Origin: Psychrobacter urativorans
Lineage (GTDB): Bacteria > Pseudomonadota > Gammaproteobacteria > Pseudomonadales > Moraxellaceae
DNA: 64,000 nucleotides
Direction of reading: 5' to 3'
Assembly (NCBI RefSeq): GCF_904846695.1
Contig: NZ_CAJHBR010000002.1
Span: 1 to 64,000, forward strand
This document shows positions 8,246-18,296 of the stretch, piece by piece. The first letter of the stretch is position 1; every line of letters starts with the position of its first letter. The notes below the pieces were generated by a model. The model was not told the DNA's origin. It worked only from the letters and a program-made list of their open reading frames with translations, and ran no database searches. The position numbers and the translations under genes are program-made.

Positions 8246-9727
8246 ATGGACATCAAATCTACCTCTCAATCAACGTTTGAACGCCCAGAAGATGAGAATC
8301 TAGGTCTTGTAGCCAATATTGCTTATGGCTTTCAACACGTACTAACTATGTATGGCGGAATCATTGCCGTACCTCTTATTGTCGGTCAAGCTGCAGGTTT
8401 AGGTCCAGCAGAGATCGGACTTCTTATCGCAGCTTCACTATTCATTGGTGGTTTAGCGACTTTATTACAAACCCTTGGCATTCCATTTTTTGGTTGTCAG
8501 CTCCCATTAGTACAGGGCGTGTCATTCGCTAGTGTGGCAACTATCGTTGCCATTGTGACTTCAGGAGGCGGACTTCCTTCAGTATTTGGTGCAGTAATAG
8601 CGGCCTCGGTACTTGGGCTTTTAATTACGCCAATCTTCTCCAAGATTATCAAGTTCTTTCCGCCATTGGTTACTGGTGCGGTTATTACCACTATTGGTCT
8701 AACTTTGATGCCCGTAGCGGCACGTTGGGCTATGGGTGGTAATAGCAAGGCCCCTGACTTCGGTAGTATGGCTAACATCGGCTTAGCAGCGTTTACCCTA
8801 GCTTTAGTATTACTATTGAGCAAATTGGGTAACGCAGCCATCAGTCGCTTATCGATATTGCTAGCGATGGTTATTGGTACTGTTGCCGCTTGGGCAGTAG
8901 GTATGGTTGATTTCTCTAATGTTATGACCGGCCCTATCTTTGCTTTCCCTACGCCATTCCATTTTGGTGCTCCTACCTTTGAGCTTGCTGCTATCATCTC
9001 TATGTTCATTGTAGTCCTAGTGATCTTAGTAGAAACTTCAGCAGATATCCTAGCGGTTGGTGACATCATTGACACTAAGATCGATTCAAAACGTCTAGGC
9101 GATGGCCTACGTGCTGATATGGTTTCAAGTATCGTTGCGCCAATGTTCGGCTCATTCACTCAAAGTGCTTTTGCACAAAACGTTGGCTTAGTTGCGGTTA
9201 CTAACGTTAAGAGTCGTTTTGTAGTTGCTGCTGCTGGTGTTATCTTGGTAGTATTAGGCTTGATGCCGTTGATGGGACGTGTGATTGCTACTGTTCCTAC
9301 TGCGGTACTAGGCGGCGCTGGTATCGTTCTATTCGGTACAGTAGCGGCTAGTGGTATCCGTACCCTAGCGCAAGTTAGCTATACTAATAACATGAACTTA
9401 ATCATTGTTGCCACTTCCATCGGCTTTGGTATGTTGCCGATCGCGGCTCCTGCATTCTATGATCAATTCCCAGACTGGTTCGCTACTATTTTCCATTCAG
9501 GTATCAGCTCTACTGCGATCATGGCTATTGCTCTAAACTTATTGTTCAACCATCTTAAAATTGGTAATTCAGAGAATCAGTCGGTATTCGCCGCTGGTAC
9601 AGAGCCGCGCTCAGTACGCCAAGATGTCATATTAGATTTGACAGAAGGTGATTACTTTAGCGAAGGTAAACTATTTGATGTGGATAATAATGAGGTGCCA
9701 ATAGCGCCCAAAGAGTCCGCTCATTAA
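8246..9727 (+). CDS. NCS2-family xanthine/uric acid permease
   Basis: This 493-residue inner-membrane nucleobase:cation symporter has about 12-14 membrane spans. It contains the NCS2/NAT signature as QNVGLVAVTNVKSR and the N-terminal FQHVLTMYGGIIAVPLIVG. This form is typical of xanthine or urate transporters (XanP/XanQ, PucJ) more than uracil permeases, but the substrate is inferred. An in-frame ATG at 8186 exists. I prefer 8246 because GGGAG lies 11 bases before it, the preceding 20 residues do not resemble the family, and the 8186 start has no ribosome binding site. A strong terminator follows. Confidence 0.88.
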   Translation: MDIKSTSQSTFERPEDENLGLVANIAYGFQHVLTMYGGIIAVPLIVGQAAGLGPAEIGLLIAASLFIGGLATLLQTLGIPFFGCQLPLVQGVSFASVATIVAIVTSGGGLPSVFGAVIAASVLGLLITPIFSKIIKFFPPLVTGAVITTIGLTLMPVAARWAMGGNSKAPDFGSMANIGLAAFTLALVLLLSKLGNAAISRLSILLAMVIGTVAAWAVGMVDFSNVMTGPIFAFPTPFHFGAPTFELAAIISMFIVVLVILVETSADILAVGDIIDTKIDSKRLGDGLRADMVSSIVAPMFGSFTQSAFAQNVGLVAVTNVKSRFVVAAAGVILVVLGLMPLMGRVIATVPTAVLGGAGIVLFGTVAASGIRTLAQVSYTNNMNLIIVATSIGFGMLPIAAPAFYDQFPDWFATIFHSGISSTAIMAIALNLLFNHLKIGNSENQSVFAAGTEPRSVRQDVILDLTEGDYFSEGKLFDVDNNEVPIAPKESAH

Positions 9728-9761
9728 TGGATTTAATGACCACATCTCTAGTATTTTAGAT

Positions 9762-9790
9762 AAAGAGTCGCCTTTTAAGGCGGCTTTTTT
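9762..9790 (+). terminator. terminator after the permease
   Basis: AAAGAGTCGCC and GGCGGCTTTTTT pair around a 6-base loop, ending in six T residues. Confidence 0.8.
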
Positions 9791-10045
9791 ATTGGCCGTA
9801 GCTTTAGTTATCAGCCTGCTATTCATCTATTTTGTATTAATAGTCTAAGTGAGCTACATAACCAACGGGCAAACAACATCAATATGTACAAGGGTTTGCT
9901 ATGGTAATAGAAGCAAGCTCAGTTATAGGTTTTTTGCTATGCATCAGCAGCTAGCGCTGTTAGACCGCTTAAAGAATGATAAGCAATAACCTTATAATTA
10001 CCACAACCCAGCAACTACTAACCTATCGTTAATAAGGAAATCATT
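9791..10045. other. intergenic, nothing recognised
   Basis: AT-rich sequence between the permease terminator and the SDR gene. It should contain the SDR promoter. No repeat or small gene stood out. Confidence 0.4.
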
Positions 10046-10819
10046 ATGATTAATACTAATAATAAAACCTATCTGATTATCGGTGGTACTGGTGGTATCG
10101 GTCGAGCTATGGTCGAGCAACTGATAGAAGCCACTGCTAATGAGCAAGGTGCTAGGGCTGGTATTCGAGTATTTGCCACTTACCATAATAGTGTGCCGGA
10201 GATCGAAGCGGATAATCTGCAATGGCTACCGATGGACGTGGGTAGCGAGGATAGCATCAAGCAGGCAATCGAGCAGATTAAGCAACACAGTGATCATCTT
10301 GATTGGGTAGTGAACTGTGTTGGACTATTGCATACTGAACAGGCGCAACCAGAAAAAGCTCTTAGACAAGTTGAGACCGATTTCTTTTTACAAAACATGC
10401 AGATCAATGCCTTAGCCGGACTGCTTATTGCTAAACATATCAAGCCGCTACTAGCCAAAGCTGCACGTAGCGATGAGCAGCCAGCTATTTTTGCCACTAT
10501 ATCGGCGCGAGTCGGTAGTATTAGCGACAATCAAGTGGGCGGCTGGTACAGCTATCGCATGAGTAAAGCGGCACTGAATATGGGTATGAAGAACTTAAGC
10601 ATCGAATGGGGGCGCGCCTTAAAGCAGACTTGCGTAGTAGTGATGCAGCCGGGTACGGTCAATACTCAGCTGTCGGCACCGTTTCAAGCGAACGTAGCGG
10701 AAGGTCATCTTTTCTCGCCAGCCTACAGCGCTGATTGTTTGCTAGAGGTATTGTCGGGCATGAGCGCTGCTCAATCGGGAAGTTTTGTCGATTGGGCAGG
10801 GGAATCAATACCTTGGTAG
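10046..10819 (+). CDS. short-chain dehydrogenase/reductase
   Basis: This 257-residue cytoplasmic NAD(P)-dependent oxidoreductase has the classical SDR features. The cofactor motif is GGTGGIG at residues 11-17, with NCVG in place of NNAG near residue 90, catalytic Ser in ISARVGS and Tyr/Lys in YRMSK near residues 172-176. The arrangement resembles CsgA/C-factor-like SDRs. The substrate is not readable. AAGGAA precedes the ATG by 7 bases. The gene stands alone, with its own terminator, and converges on prpD. Confidence 0.88.
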   Translation: MINTNNKTYLIIGGTGGIGRAMVEQLIEATANEQGARAGIRVFATYHNSVPEIEADNLQWLPMDVGSEDSIKQAIEQIKQHSDHLDWVVNCVGLLHTEQAQPEKALRQVETDFFLQNMQINALAGLLIAKHIKPLLAKAARSDEQPAIFATISARVGSISDNQVGGWYSYRMSKAALNMGMKNLSIEWGRALKQTCVVVMQPGTVNTQLSAPFQANVAEGHLFSPAYSADCLLEVLSGMSAAQSGSFVDWAGESIPW

Positions 10820-10860
10820 GATAGTTATTGGCTATGTTTAATGTGTAATGTTTAATCTAT

Positions 10861-10894
10861 AAAGGGTCTGCTTTTAATAAAGCACACCCTTTTT
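10861..10894 (+). terminator. terminator after the SDR gene
   Basis: AAAGGGT and ACCCTTT form the base of an imperfect stem, with inner GCTT and AAGC arms, followed by T residues. It may also serve prpD from the other side. Confidence 0.65.
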
Positions 10895-10978
10895 ATTTTA
10901 TTATCAACTTTTTATTAGCCTTAAATCTCTATAGATGTTGAATAAATTAGCGCTTGGCTATATCTGATTTAAAACCAA

Positions 10979-12496
10979 CTAGTTGATCACAAACTTGTCC
11001 ATAAACTCATTTACTGGGGTTTGCTCTAAAGCAACTTGATCGTCGCATAAAGCGATGATCTCCTGACAACGCCCTTCAACGAATCGAGTAGCTAAACTGG
11101 ACTGGAACTTGGCCTGCAAAACTGGAATACCTTCACTGCGCCGGCGTTTATGACCGATTGGGTACTCAATAGCTACTTTGTCGGTGCTGCTGCCATCGGT
11201 AAAGAATACTTGGATAGCATTAGCAATCGAGCGCTTATTAGGATCATGATAGTCTTTAGAGTAGTCCTCATCTTCGATAACCTGCATTTTGCGGCGCAGC
11301 GCATCTATTAATAAGTGATGCTGAGCATGGTAGTCATCTTCGTAATTCTCCGCCATCAGATCACCGGTTAACAGGGCTACGGCTACCATATACTGCAAAC
11401 AGTGGTCACGATCTGCTGGGTTATTTAAAGTCCCTTTTTTAGAAATAATACGAATCGCTGACTCATGAGTTGTCAATACTATCTTGTCGATCTCATCGAT
11501 TCTATCTTCTACTTGCGGATAGAGGATCACCGCCGCCTCACAAGCGGTTTGTGCATGAAACTCCGCAGGGAAGCTTAATTTAAAGAGAATGTTTTCCATC
11601 ACATAACTGCCGAACTCGCGCTGAAAACTAAAGCGCCGCTCCGCTTCAGGCTTAGTCGCTAAGTCTTTATTGGTATGGCTAAATAGCACATCATAAAACC
11701 CCCACTGCGGCGCAGATAACGCACCTGGGATACCCATCTCACCTCGACTAGTGATATCTACTAAGCGCACCGCTCGACTAGTGGCATCGCCTGCGGCCCA
11801 AGACTTACGGCTGCCAGCATTAGGAGCATGACGGTAAGTACGTAACGCTTGACCATCGACTAGTGCTTGCGAGATAGCGGCCATGATACGCTCCGGTGGT
11901 AAGTTATAGAGTTTGGCAACGACAGCAGTCGAGGCCAGCTTGACTAAGAACACGTGATCGAGACCTACTCGATTAAAGGAGTTCTCTAGCGCAATCACCC
12001 CTTGGATCTCATGCGCCATAATCATAGCCTCTAATACATCACGCATTTTAAGCGGGCTGTGGCCTTTGCTGATATTTTGCTGACTGATAAAGTCGGCTAC
12101 GGCTAAGATACCACCTAGATTGTCTGAAGGATGACCCCATTCGGCCGCTAGCCAAGTATCGTTATAGTCTAGCCAGCGCACGATACAGCCAATATCAAAA
12201 GCCGCTTTTACTGGATCTAGTCGATAAGAGGTGCCCGGGACGCGCGAGCCATTAGGAGTAATCTGATCGGCACAATTTGGCCCCAAGTGCTTAGTACATT
12301 CAGGAAAACGCAGCGCTAGCAGACCACAGCCGATAGTATCCATTAGACAATAGCGCGCCGTTTGCCAAGCATCAGCGCTATTGGGTGAGTCGTTATCTAT
12401 AGAGTAATTGATGACATAATCAGCGATTTTTTGAATCTCTAAATCATATTCCGGACGCACATTACTCTCAACAGTAGCGCTTGATATAGTTGACAT
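10979..12496 (-). CDS. prpD: 2-methylcitrate dehydratase PrpD
   Basis: This 505-residue MmgE/PrpD-family protein dehydrates 2-methylcitrate in propionate catabolism. Family stretches include [15 protein letters not shown], the [19 protein letters not shown] block and [11 protein letters not shown]. Two in-frame starts are close together: ATG 12514 and ATG 12496. The downstream one is chosen because an AGGAG lies 6 bases before it, inside the longer frame. The gene is separated from the rest of the prp genes by an ABC exporter and two acetyltransferases. Because acnD and prpF are also present, the cell encodes both known dehydration routes. Confidence 0.92.
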   Translation of the reverse strand: MSTISSATVESNVRPEYDLEIQKIADYVINYSIDNDSPNSADAWQTARYCLMDTIGCGLLALRFPECTKHLGPNCADQITPNGSRVPGTSYRLDPVKAAFDIGCIVRWLDYNDTWLAAEWGHPSDNLGGILAVADFISQQNISKGHSPLKMRDVLEAMIMAHEIQGVIALENSFNRVGLDHVFLVKLASTAVVAKLYNLPPERIMAAISQALVDGQALRTYRHAPNAGSRKSWAAGDATSRAVRLVDITSRGEMGIPGALSAPQWGFYDVLFSHTNKDLATKPEAERRFSFQREFGSYVMENILFKLSFPAEFHAQTACEAAVILYPQVEDRIDEIDKIVLTTHESAIRIISKKGTLNNPADRDHCLQYMVAVALLTGDLMAENYEDDYHAQHHLLIDALRRKMQVIEDEDYSKDYHDPNKRSIANAIQVFFTDGSSTDKVAIEYPIGHKRRRSEGIPVLQAKFQSSLATRFVEGRCQEIIALCDDQVALEQTPVNEFMDKFVIN

Positions 12497-12795
12497 AGTC
12501 ATCTCCTCATCCATGAGTGGTGATAACCGCTATGACGGCCATCTTTAACCGTTATTTAAAAGCATATAGTCGATTCAATTTAAAACAATAAAATACGGCA
12601 GAAAAAACGATTCTATTTATTTTGAAAGGGCTATAGCTTAATTAAAAATAGCATACTCAACATCGAGCGACAGTGACGTAGTGTAAAAGACTAGGCTATA
12701 AGGGGCTGGGCTGTGAGAGACCAAACCGTAAGATAATGAGCATAAACCATACTCAGAGTGGAAGAGACTTAAGGCCACTAAAGCAGCCTTTGCCG

Positions 12796-13341
12796 TTAAA
12801 GTGCCGCTAGAACCATGTTGACGTGCTCGATACTATCATTGCTATAGACATCGCCTATACAGACAAACCCTAATGTTTGATAAAATTCAATCAAATAAGT
12901 TTGTGCTGAGATATGAATAGGCTGGTTACAGAACTGATTATGACAGTAATCGATAGCTTTTAGCATCAATTGACGTGCCAGCCCATGACCGCGATAGTCC
13001 GCTAAAACTAATACCCGTCCAATATGGGGAAAGCCGTCAGCAGTAACGGTTGGCGGAATTATGCGACAATAAGCCAGTAGCTGTAATTCAAGGTTTGTGT
13101 TACTACTTGAGCTATTGGCAGCCTGCTGTTGATAAGCGCACAAATGCAGTGCTGCAAAGTCAACACCATCGGCATCAACATAGGAGCAGTTTTGATCTTT
13201 TACAAAGACTTGTTCACGGGCTTGGATAATATGGTAAACCTGATAGCCCGTTAACTCAGCAAATGCAGATAATTGCCATAATACTGTTGGCATAGTTAAA
13301 GAGGGGAAAGGCTTTTGCTGCTCACTGCTAGTAGTTGCCAT
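12796..13341 (-). CDS. ElaA-like GNAT acetyltransferase
   Basis: This 181-residue cytoplasmic GNAT N-acetyltransferase is of the ElaA type. It has the family opening YHIIQAREQVFVKDQNCSY, the acetyl-CoA-binding loop RVLVLADYRGHGLARQLM (Q/RxxGxG/A-like) and the end FYQTLGFVCIGDVY. The substrate is unknown. The next gene upstream is a clear paralogue, so this is a tandem duplication. This copy has a Ser/Asn-rich insertion near residue 80 and no membrane anchor. The ribosome binding site is weak. Confidence 0.82.
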   Translation of the reverse strand: MATTSSEQQKPFPSLTMPTVLWQLSAFAELTGYQVYHIIQAREQVFVKDQNCSYVDADGVDFAALHLCAYQQQAANSSSSNTNLELQLLAYCRIIPPTVTADGFPHIGRVLVLADYRGHGLARQLMLKAIDYCHNQFCNQPIHISAQTYLIEFYQTLGFVCIGDVYSNDSIEHVNMVLAAL

Positions 13342-13439
13342 AGCTTTGGGTTCTCATTGTTAATAAAGTATACGTTCAATAAACACGCTATATAAAATAG
13401 TAAAACTGGCGGCTCAGCTCATCAAACTAAACCTGCACA

Positions 13440-14054
13440 CTAAATCATCAAATATATAAGCCCTGCGATGAATGACACGCTTAATATCAGCAGCAGAATT
13501 CCTAATATTGTGGAGGCCTTAGAGGTATCGGAACCTTGTTTCTTTACTTTGGTTTTTTTAGTGATGTTTAATACCATCTTGACGTGTTCAATGCCATCTT
13601 CTAGATAATACGCACCTTCAGGAACGAAGCCTAACGACTGATAAAAATCAATCAAATAAGTCTGCGCTGAGATAATAATGGGCTTTTTACCGTATTTTTT
13701 GCGGCAGTACTTAATAGCCTCAGTCATTATTTGCCGAGCCAAGCCCTGACTACGATACTGCGCTAACACTAGCACTCGACCAATCGCTGGCATAGACGCC
13801 GCTGCCCTTGGATTATTATCCACCGACAAGTTAGACTTCATTCTATTGAACTCAGGCGGAATAATTCGGCAATAGCCCACTAAGGCTTCGTTGTTATGGG
13901 CGATCAAATGCAGACAATCAAAATCAAGCTCGTCCATATCCTGATAAGGGCAGTTTTGTTCCACTACGAACACTTGCGAACGTGCTTTTAGGATGTGATA
14001 GATATCAACTGAAGTCAGCTCATCAAAGGTTTTTAGAGAAAATTCACAAGTCAT
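13440..14054 (-). CDS. ElaA-like GNAT acetyltransferase with C-terminal membrane anchor
   Basis: This 204-residue paralogue of the neighbouring acetyltransferase shares YHILKARSQVFVVEQNCPY, RVLVLAQYRSQGLARQIM and FYQSLGFVPEGAYY. After the domain there is a basic stretch (KKTKVKKQG) and then about 22 hydrophobic residues ending directly at the stop, so it is probably tail-anchored in the inner membrane with the enzyme in the cytoplasm. The frame is open to an ATG at 14156. I chose 14054 because homology to ElaA begins there, though no strong ribosome binding site marks either start. Confidence 0.8.
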   Translation of the reverse strand: MTCEFSLKTFDELTSVDIYHILKARSQVFVVEQNCPYQDMDELDFDCLHLIAHNNEALVGYCRIIPPEFNRMKSNLSVDNNPRAAASMPAIGRVLVLAQYRSQGLARQIMTEAIKYCRKKYGKKPIIISAQTYLIDFYQSLGFVPEGAYYLEDGIEHVKMVLNITKKTKVKKQGSDTSKASTILGILLLILSVSFIAGLIYLMI

Positions 14055-14212
14055 AATTAGCGGGCTTTTAGCAATGGAAAGATAGGGTGTAGGGCTACTA
14101 AAAAATTTTGATCTGTTAAACGCTACGGCTATAAGGTAAACAACCGTAAACAACAATAAAAGGCTCTAAAATCTGTCGATAACTATTATAGCGCCATAAA
14201 CGATAGGGTACA

Positions 14213-14248
14213 TATGCTTATGCTTATGCTTATGTTTATGTTTATGCC
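14213..14248. repeat. hexamer tandem repeat
   Basis: Six copies of TATGYY (three TATGCT, two TATGTT, one TATGCC) lie just downstream of the ABC exporter gene and upstream of the acetyltransferase. It is a simple-sequence repeat that could vary in length; it is not in a coding frame. Confidence 0.8.
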
Positions 14249-14259
14249 TTAAGCATAGA

Positions 14260-16113
14260 TTAACTATTTAAGGTTTGGCTGATTTTATCTAAGTTTAGGC
14301 TATCAGACATAGCGCTAAAGATTTCATAGTACTTACCACGCTTGCTGTATAGCTCTTCATGAGTACCTGTCTCGACCACTCGGCCATCTTCGATCACTAC
14401 TAAGTCATCAGCATCGATAATCTGAGCGATATTATGCGAGACCATAATTACCGTCCGATCCTTTTTGATCAAATCTAAGCTTTTTTTGACTTGCTGACTA
14501 GCGATAGCATCTAGACTAGCAGTAGGCTCATCAAGAAACACGATCGGGGGATCTTTTAAAAACATTCGAGCCAAGGCGATACGCTGCTGTTGCCCACCCG
14601 ATAGTGACTTTGCGGTACTCATATAACCGTTAGGTAATTGCATGATTTGGTCATGAATAGAGGCTTTTTTGGCAGCGATAATAATATCATCATCGCTCGC
14701 ATCAATATCACCATAGCGGATATTTTCGCTGATAGTGCCTGAAAAAATATGATTGCTTTGTAGCACTAAGCCAATACGTTGGCGCAATTCATGAGTATCA
14801 CAATCTGCTAGATCATGACCATCTAAGCAGATAGTACCAGAATCCGGTTGATAGAACTTAACCAGCAAGCTGATAATGGTACTCTTGCCAGCGCCACTTA
14901 AGCCTACCAAGGCGGTAATACGATTAGGTTTGATAGTAAAGCTGACATCTTTTAGCGCTTGAGTGCCATTAGGATAAGTAAAATTAACATGTTTTAGCTC
15001 GATATGGCCTTTAAGACCCTTACCACTCATGCCCTCTATAGTTTCGACTTGCTCATCATCTTCTAATATCTCAAAGAACCCTTCAGCATAAGTTAAGGCG
15101 TTATTGATTTGGTCATAGATACGATGTAATTGACGAATAGGGGCGGCGACGTTTTGAAAGAGCAGTACATGAAATAAAATCATGCCGATAGTCATCTCAC
15201 CCTTTAATACAAAGTAGGCGGTCAGTAGGATGATAACGACTACCCCGATCTGCTCAATAAAGGTTTTAATGGCATCATAAATAAAGCCAATGCTGCGGAT
15301 TCTAAGCTGATTATCCGTCATCTCTTTTTGAATTTTTAGATGCTTATCGGCTTCAATTGACTCACGAACGAAAGATTTGACTACGCTTATTGAATTAATT
15401 AAAGAAATGACTAAACCGCTTTTAGCTTCTCGAAAGCCACGCATTTCTCGGCGAAAGCCTTGTAGACGCTGCGCTTGTTTTTGACTAATGAAAAAATAGA
15501 TTGGAATAATAATAAGACCGACCAAGCCTACCCAAATGTTGGTTAAAAACATGATAACAAGCGAGACGATAGCGCTAGCAAATAGGGGGAGCATATCGAT
15601 AAAGAAGTTTTGCACAAGACTGGTTAGGCTACTAACCCCCATATCAATACGAGTCTGCAATTTACCACTGTCATTTTCACTACTAGTATAAAACGCCATC
15701 CGATAGGTAAGAATGCGCTCGATTATCTTTTGAGATAAGTCGCGTGATAGGTTAATCCGAATCTTTTCACCGAAATAGCGCTGACCAAAGGACACAAATA
15801 TTGCTAGCACCTCCTTAGTCAATAGCACCACGCTGATGATACCCAGCATACGCACGCCAGCTTGCCAAGGATCGGCAAGAGTAGAAATCTCAGTCAAGGT
15901 ATCGACGGTATAGCGCAATACAAAAGCGTTGACCTGCGCTGTAAAAGAGCCAAGCACTGTTAGTACTAAAGTCAGAATAATTAAGGTTTTATACGGAGCG
16001 GCAAATACTGCCAGCTTTTTGAGGATATCCAATAATAAAGCCCTACGCTCAGTCTTTTTGACTGGCGGCTTTTTATCGAATGGTGATTTGCTAAGTTCAG
16101 GGGTTGTTGGCAT
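14260..16113 (-). CDS. ABC exporter, fused permease and ATPase
   Basis: This 617-residue half-transporter is of the MsbA/lipid-or-drug exporter class. The six-helix membrane domain covers about residues 35-330 and a nucleotide-binding domain follows. Walker A is GLSGAGKST, the signature LSGGQQQRIALAR, Walker B IVFLDEP and the H-loop VIMVSHN. The substrate is unknown; it probably works as a homodimer since no partner is nearby. It sits between prpF and the acetyltransferases on the same strand with wide gaps, so a shared function is not implied. No ribosome binding site is obvious before the chosen ATG. Confidence 0.88.
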   Translation of the reverse strand: MPTTPELSKSPFDKKPPVKKTERRALLLDILKKLAVFAAPYKTLIILTLVLTVLGSFTAQVNAFVLRYTVDTLTEISTLADPWQAGVRMLGIISVVLLTKEVLAIFVSFGQRYFGEKIRINLSRDLSQKIIERILTYRMAFYTSSENDSGKLQTRIDMGVSSLTSLVQNFFIDMLPLFASAIVSLVIMFLTNIWVGLVGLIIIPIYFFISQKQAQRLQGFRREMRGFREAKSGLVISLINSISVVKSFVRESIEADKHLKIQKEMTDNQLRIRSIGFIYDAIKTFIEQIGVVVIILLTAYFVLKGEMTIGMILFHVLLFQNVAAPIRQLHRIYDQINNALTYAEGFFEILEDDEQVETIEGMSGKGLKGHIELKHVNFTYPNGTQALKDVSFTIKPNRITALVGLSGAGKSTIISLLVKFYQPDSGTICLDGHDLADCDTHELRQRIGLVLQSNHIFSGTISENIRYGDIDASDDDIIIAAKKASIHDQIMQLPNGYMSTAKSLSGGQQQRIALARMFLKDPPIVFLDEPTASLDAIASQQVKKSLDLIKKDRTVIMVSHNIAQIIDADDLVVIEDGRVVETGTHEELYSKRGKYYEIFSAMSDSLNLDKISQTLNS

Positions 16114-16501
16114 AGCGTTGGGTGTACAAATCTCAGTATTTAAATAGGGGCTAGCGCTGATGGGGCATAGTGCTAGTAAATAACTAGCGAGCTAAAACCC
16201 GAAAATGGTCAATAACCAGCTTGATGGTCAATAGTATTATCCTATAATTTTTTCCGAAAATATAGCCATAAGGCTAGTAGGTAACATGAGCTACTCAATA
16301 TAGCCCCTATAATGAGCAAGTAATAGCGGCTCTTAAACAATAATTTTAAGCTAAAAAACGGTCTAGGACTAATAAGCTATAAAGGGACCGCTTATTGGCA
16401 ATCCCTTTATGGTAGTAGCTATTAGATTAATCAAGCGGATTTAAAATGTTACCCATAGCTATGCATAGTTAGGTCCAGTTATGTACAGCTAAAAGCAAAA
16501 G
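16114..16501. other. intergenic with an inverted repeat
   Basis: This stretch between prpF and the ABC exporter holds a perfect 8-bp inverted repeat, ATAAAGGG at 16379-16386 and CCCTTTAT at 16403-16410. Without a T run it is a weak terminator candidate for prpF. Nothing else was recognised. Confidence 0.45.
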
Positions 16502-17725
16502 CTAAAAAGCATCCGCTGCGACAAAGACTTCACCGACCATAATACGTCGTGCCGAGCGGCTCATCGATACTTTTTTGGCTTGCCAGCGTCCATCGACTTG
16601 CTCAGTCTTACCACCAACTAGTAGCGTACCTGAGGGATGACCAAAACGCACTTCGTTAAGCTCGCCAGCGCCCGCTGCTTGGTTAACTAGCGTGCCTTGC
16701 GTAGTAGCGGCGGCGGCGATGGCTACTGCTGCGGTGCCCATCATAGCATGATGCAATTGACCCATACTCATCGCCCGTACTACTAGATTAATATCGTTGG
16801 CAGAAACGTTGCTACCACTAGATGCCGTATAGCTGGCAGCAGGTGCCACCCAAGCAATTTTGGGGATATGCTGACTGCTTTGCGCCTCAGTGACGTCTTT
16901 AAACAATCCCATAGCGACACCGCCTAGCGCACGAATGGTCTCAAGCTTAGCTAGTAGCTGGCTGTCACTATTAACCTCACTTTGCAGCTCAGTACCGGTT
17001 AATCCTAAGTCTTCAGCCTTAAGAAAAATGGTCGGGATACCCGCGCTAATAAAAGTCGCTTTGACACTATCGGCACTTAAACCACAGCCAGAGACATCAA
17101 AGTCATCTACTAGATTGTTTGTTGGGAACATAGCGCTTGATGAGTCTACCGGATCAATAAATTCGATCTTCACTTCAGCCGCTGGGAAAGTCACCCCATC
17201 TAATTCGAAATCACCCGTCTCTTGCACTTGCACATTACCTTGCTCATCTAGATAGACAGGCACATGAGCGATAATGGTCTTACCGATGTTCTGCTGCCAA
17301 ATCCGCACTTCACAGATACCGCTAGTGGCACTGTCAGCGATTTTTTGCGCAGCGACTAAACCCATATTAATAGCACAAGCACCAACCGCCGCCGTCAAAT
17401 TACCGCAGTTGCCTGCCCAATCTATCATTGGCTTGGCGATATTGACTTGGCCAAACAGGTAATTGACATCGTGATCATTGTTTTCTGACTTGGACAAGAT
17501 CACCGTCTTAGAAGTACTTGAGCTACCATTACCCAAGCCATCGATTTGCTTACCGTAAGGGTCAGGGCTACCGATAACCCGTAGCAAAAACTTATCACGA
17601 GCCTCGCCAGCCACTTGGCAACGCTCAGGTAAGTCAGATAGTTTAAAAAACGTGCCTTTTGAGGTGCCACCCCGCATATAAGTAGCAGGGACAGAGATTT
17701 GCGGGGCGAATTTTGGTTGGGTCAT
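16502..17725 (-). CDS. prpF: 2-methylaconitate cis-trans isomerase PrpF
   Basis: This 407-residue enzyme isomerises the 2-methylaconitate made by AcnD so that the methylcitrate cycle can proceed. The N-terminus VPATYMRGGTSKGTFF and the GSPDPYGKQIDGLGNGSSSTSK block are characteristic of PrpF. Further on are NCGNLTAAVG and HPSGTL motifs. A longer frame begins at 17773, but AAAGGAC 10 bases before ATG 17725 and the family alignment support the shorter start. In many relatives prpF directly follows acnD; here a toxin-antitoxin pair and a terminator separate them, so prpF must have its own promoter. Confidence 0.93.
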   Translation of the reverse strand: MTQPKFAPQISVPATYMRGGTSKGTFFKLSDLPERCQVAGEARDKFLLRVIGSPDPYGKQIDGLGNGSSSTSKTVILSKSENNDHDVNYLFGQVNIAKPMIDWAGNCGNLTAAVGACAINMGLVAAQKIADSATSGICEVRIWQQNIGKTIIAHVPVYLDEQGNVQVQETGDFELDGVTFPAAEVKIEFIDPVDSSSAMFPTNNLVDDFDVSGCGLSADSVKATFISAGIPTIFLKAEDLGLTGTELQSEVNSDSQLLAKLETIRALGGVAMGLFKDVTEAQSSQHIPKIAWVAPAASYTASSGSNVSANDINLVVRAMSMGQLHHAMMGTAAVAIAAAATTQGTLVNQAAGAGELNEVRFGHPSGTLLVGGKTEQVDGRWQAKKVSMSRSARRIMVGEVFVAADAF

Positions 17726-17817
17726 TATAATTAGTCCTTTATATAATATTGAATCTTCAAGGTTTACTGACAAATTTATTGGTAGTATGGAATGACATTC
17801 ATTAGCTAAAAATAGAT

Positions 17818-17976
17818 ATGATTATGACAAAAGATATAAAGCTAAATAAAAATTCGGCTAAAACTCAACAAATCATGCAAGACAATCCTGATTTATTCTA
17901 TGAGTTTGTTAGACAACTATTAATTGCACAAGCACAAGTTGCTGCTGGTAGGATTGAACCTTATAAGTTTGGATAA
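17818..17976 (+). CDS. small hypothetical protein
   Basis: This 52-residue frame opposes and sits between prpF and yoeB. The sequence begins MIMTKDIKLNKNS and ends with AAGRIEPYKFG. Its helical, charged composition looks coding-like and recalls antitoxin-type small proteins, but I do not recognise a family and see no good ribosome binding site. The second Met (17824) is an alternative start. It may be a remnant that came with the adjacent toxin-antitoxin cassette. Confidence 0.35.
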   Translation: MIMTKDIKLNKNSAKTQQIMQDNPDLFYEFVRQLLIAQAQVAAGRIEPYKFG

Positions 17977-18018
17977 AGTGAGAATTACTTTTTCTTACTG
18001 TCATTCCTAATGAAAAAT

Positions 18019-18279
18019 CTAATAATGATAACGACAAGAAATAATAGTCAAGTGATTCTCATCAACGGCGTATACCAAGCGATTGGCATCATCAATACGT
18101 CGCGACCAAAACCTTGACAAATTTTCTTTTAAAGCTTCAGGCTTACCAATGCCTGCAAAAGGACTTCGTTTACATTCTATAATTAACTTGTTAATACGTT
18201 TGAGTGTTTTTTTGTCTTGCGTCTGCCAGTATAAATAGTCTTTGCAAGCAGCATCCGTCCACGCTAATTGTTCGCTCAT
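18019..18279 (-). CDS. yoeB: YoeB-type mRNA interferase toxin
   Basis: This 86-residue toxin of the RelE/YoeB fold cleaves mRNA on the ribosome when freed from its antitoxin. The YoeB active-site residues known from E. coli are present: Glu in GKPEALK, Arg in NRLVYAV and the terminal His in RYHY. The length matches the family. It follows yefM with a 17-base gap on the same strand, the standard antitoxin-toxin order. Confidence 0.93.
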   Translation of the reverse strand: MSEQLAWTDAACKDYLYWQTQDKKTLKRINKLIIECKRSPFAGIGKPEALKENLSRFWSRRIDDANRLVYAVDENHLTIISCRYHY

Positions 18280-18296
18280 AACCCTGCCTTGTAATA

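Noticed and set aside
8497-9159. 220-residue minus-strand open frame
   Set aside because: It lies wholly opposite the permease gene, has no family features and mirrors its codons; treated as a shadow.
14213-14248. possible CRISPR-like repeat
   Set aside because: The units are six bases with no spacers; it is a simple tandem repeat.
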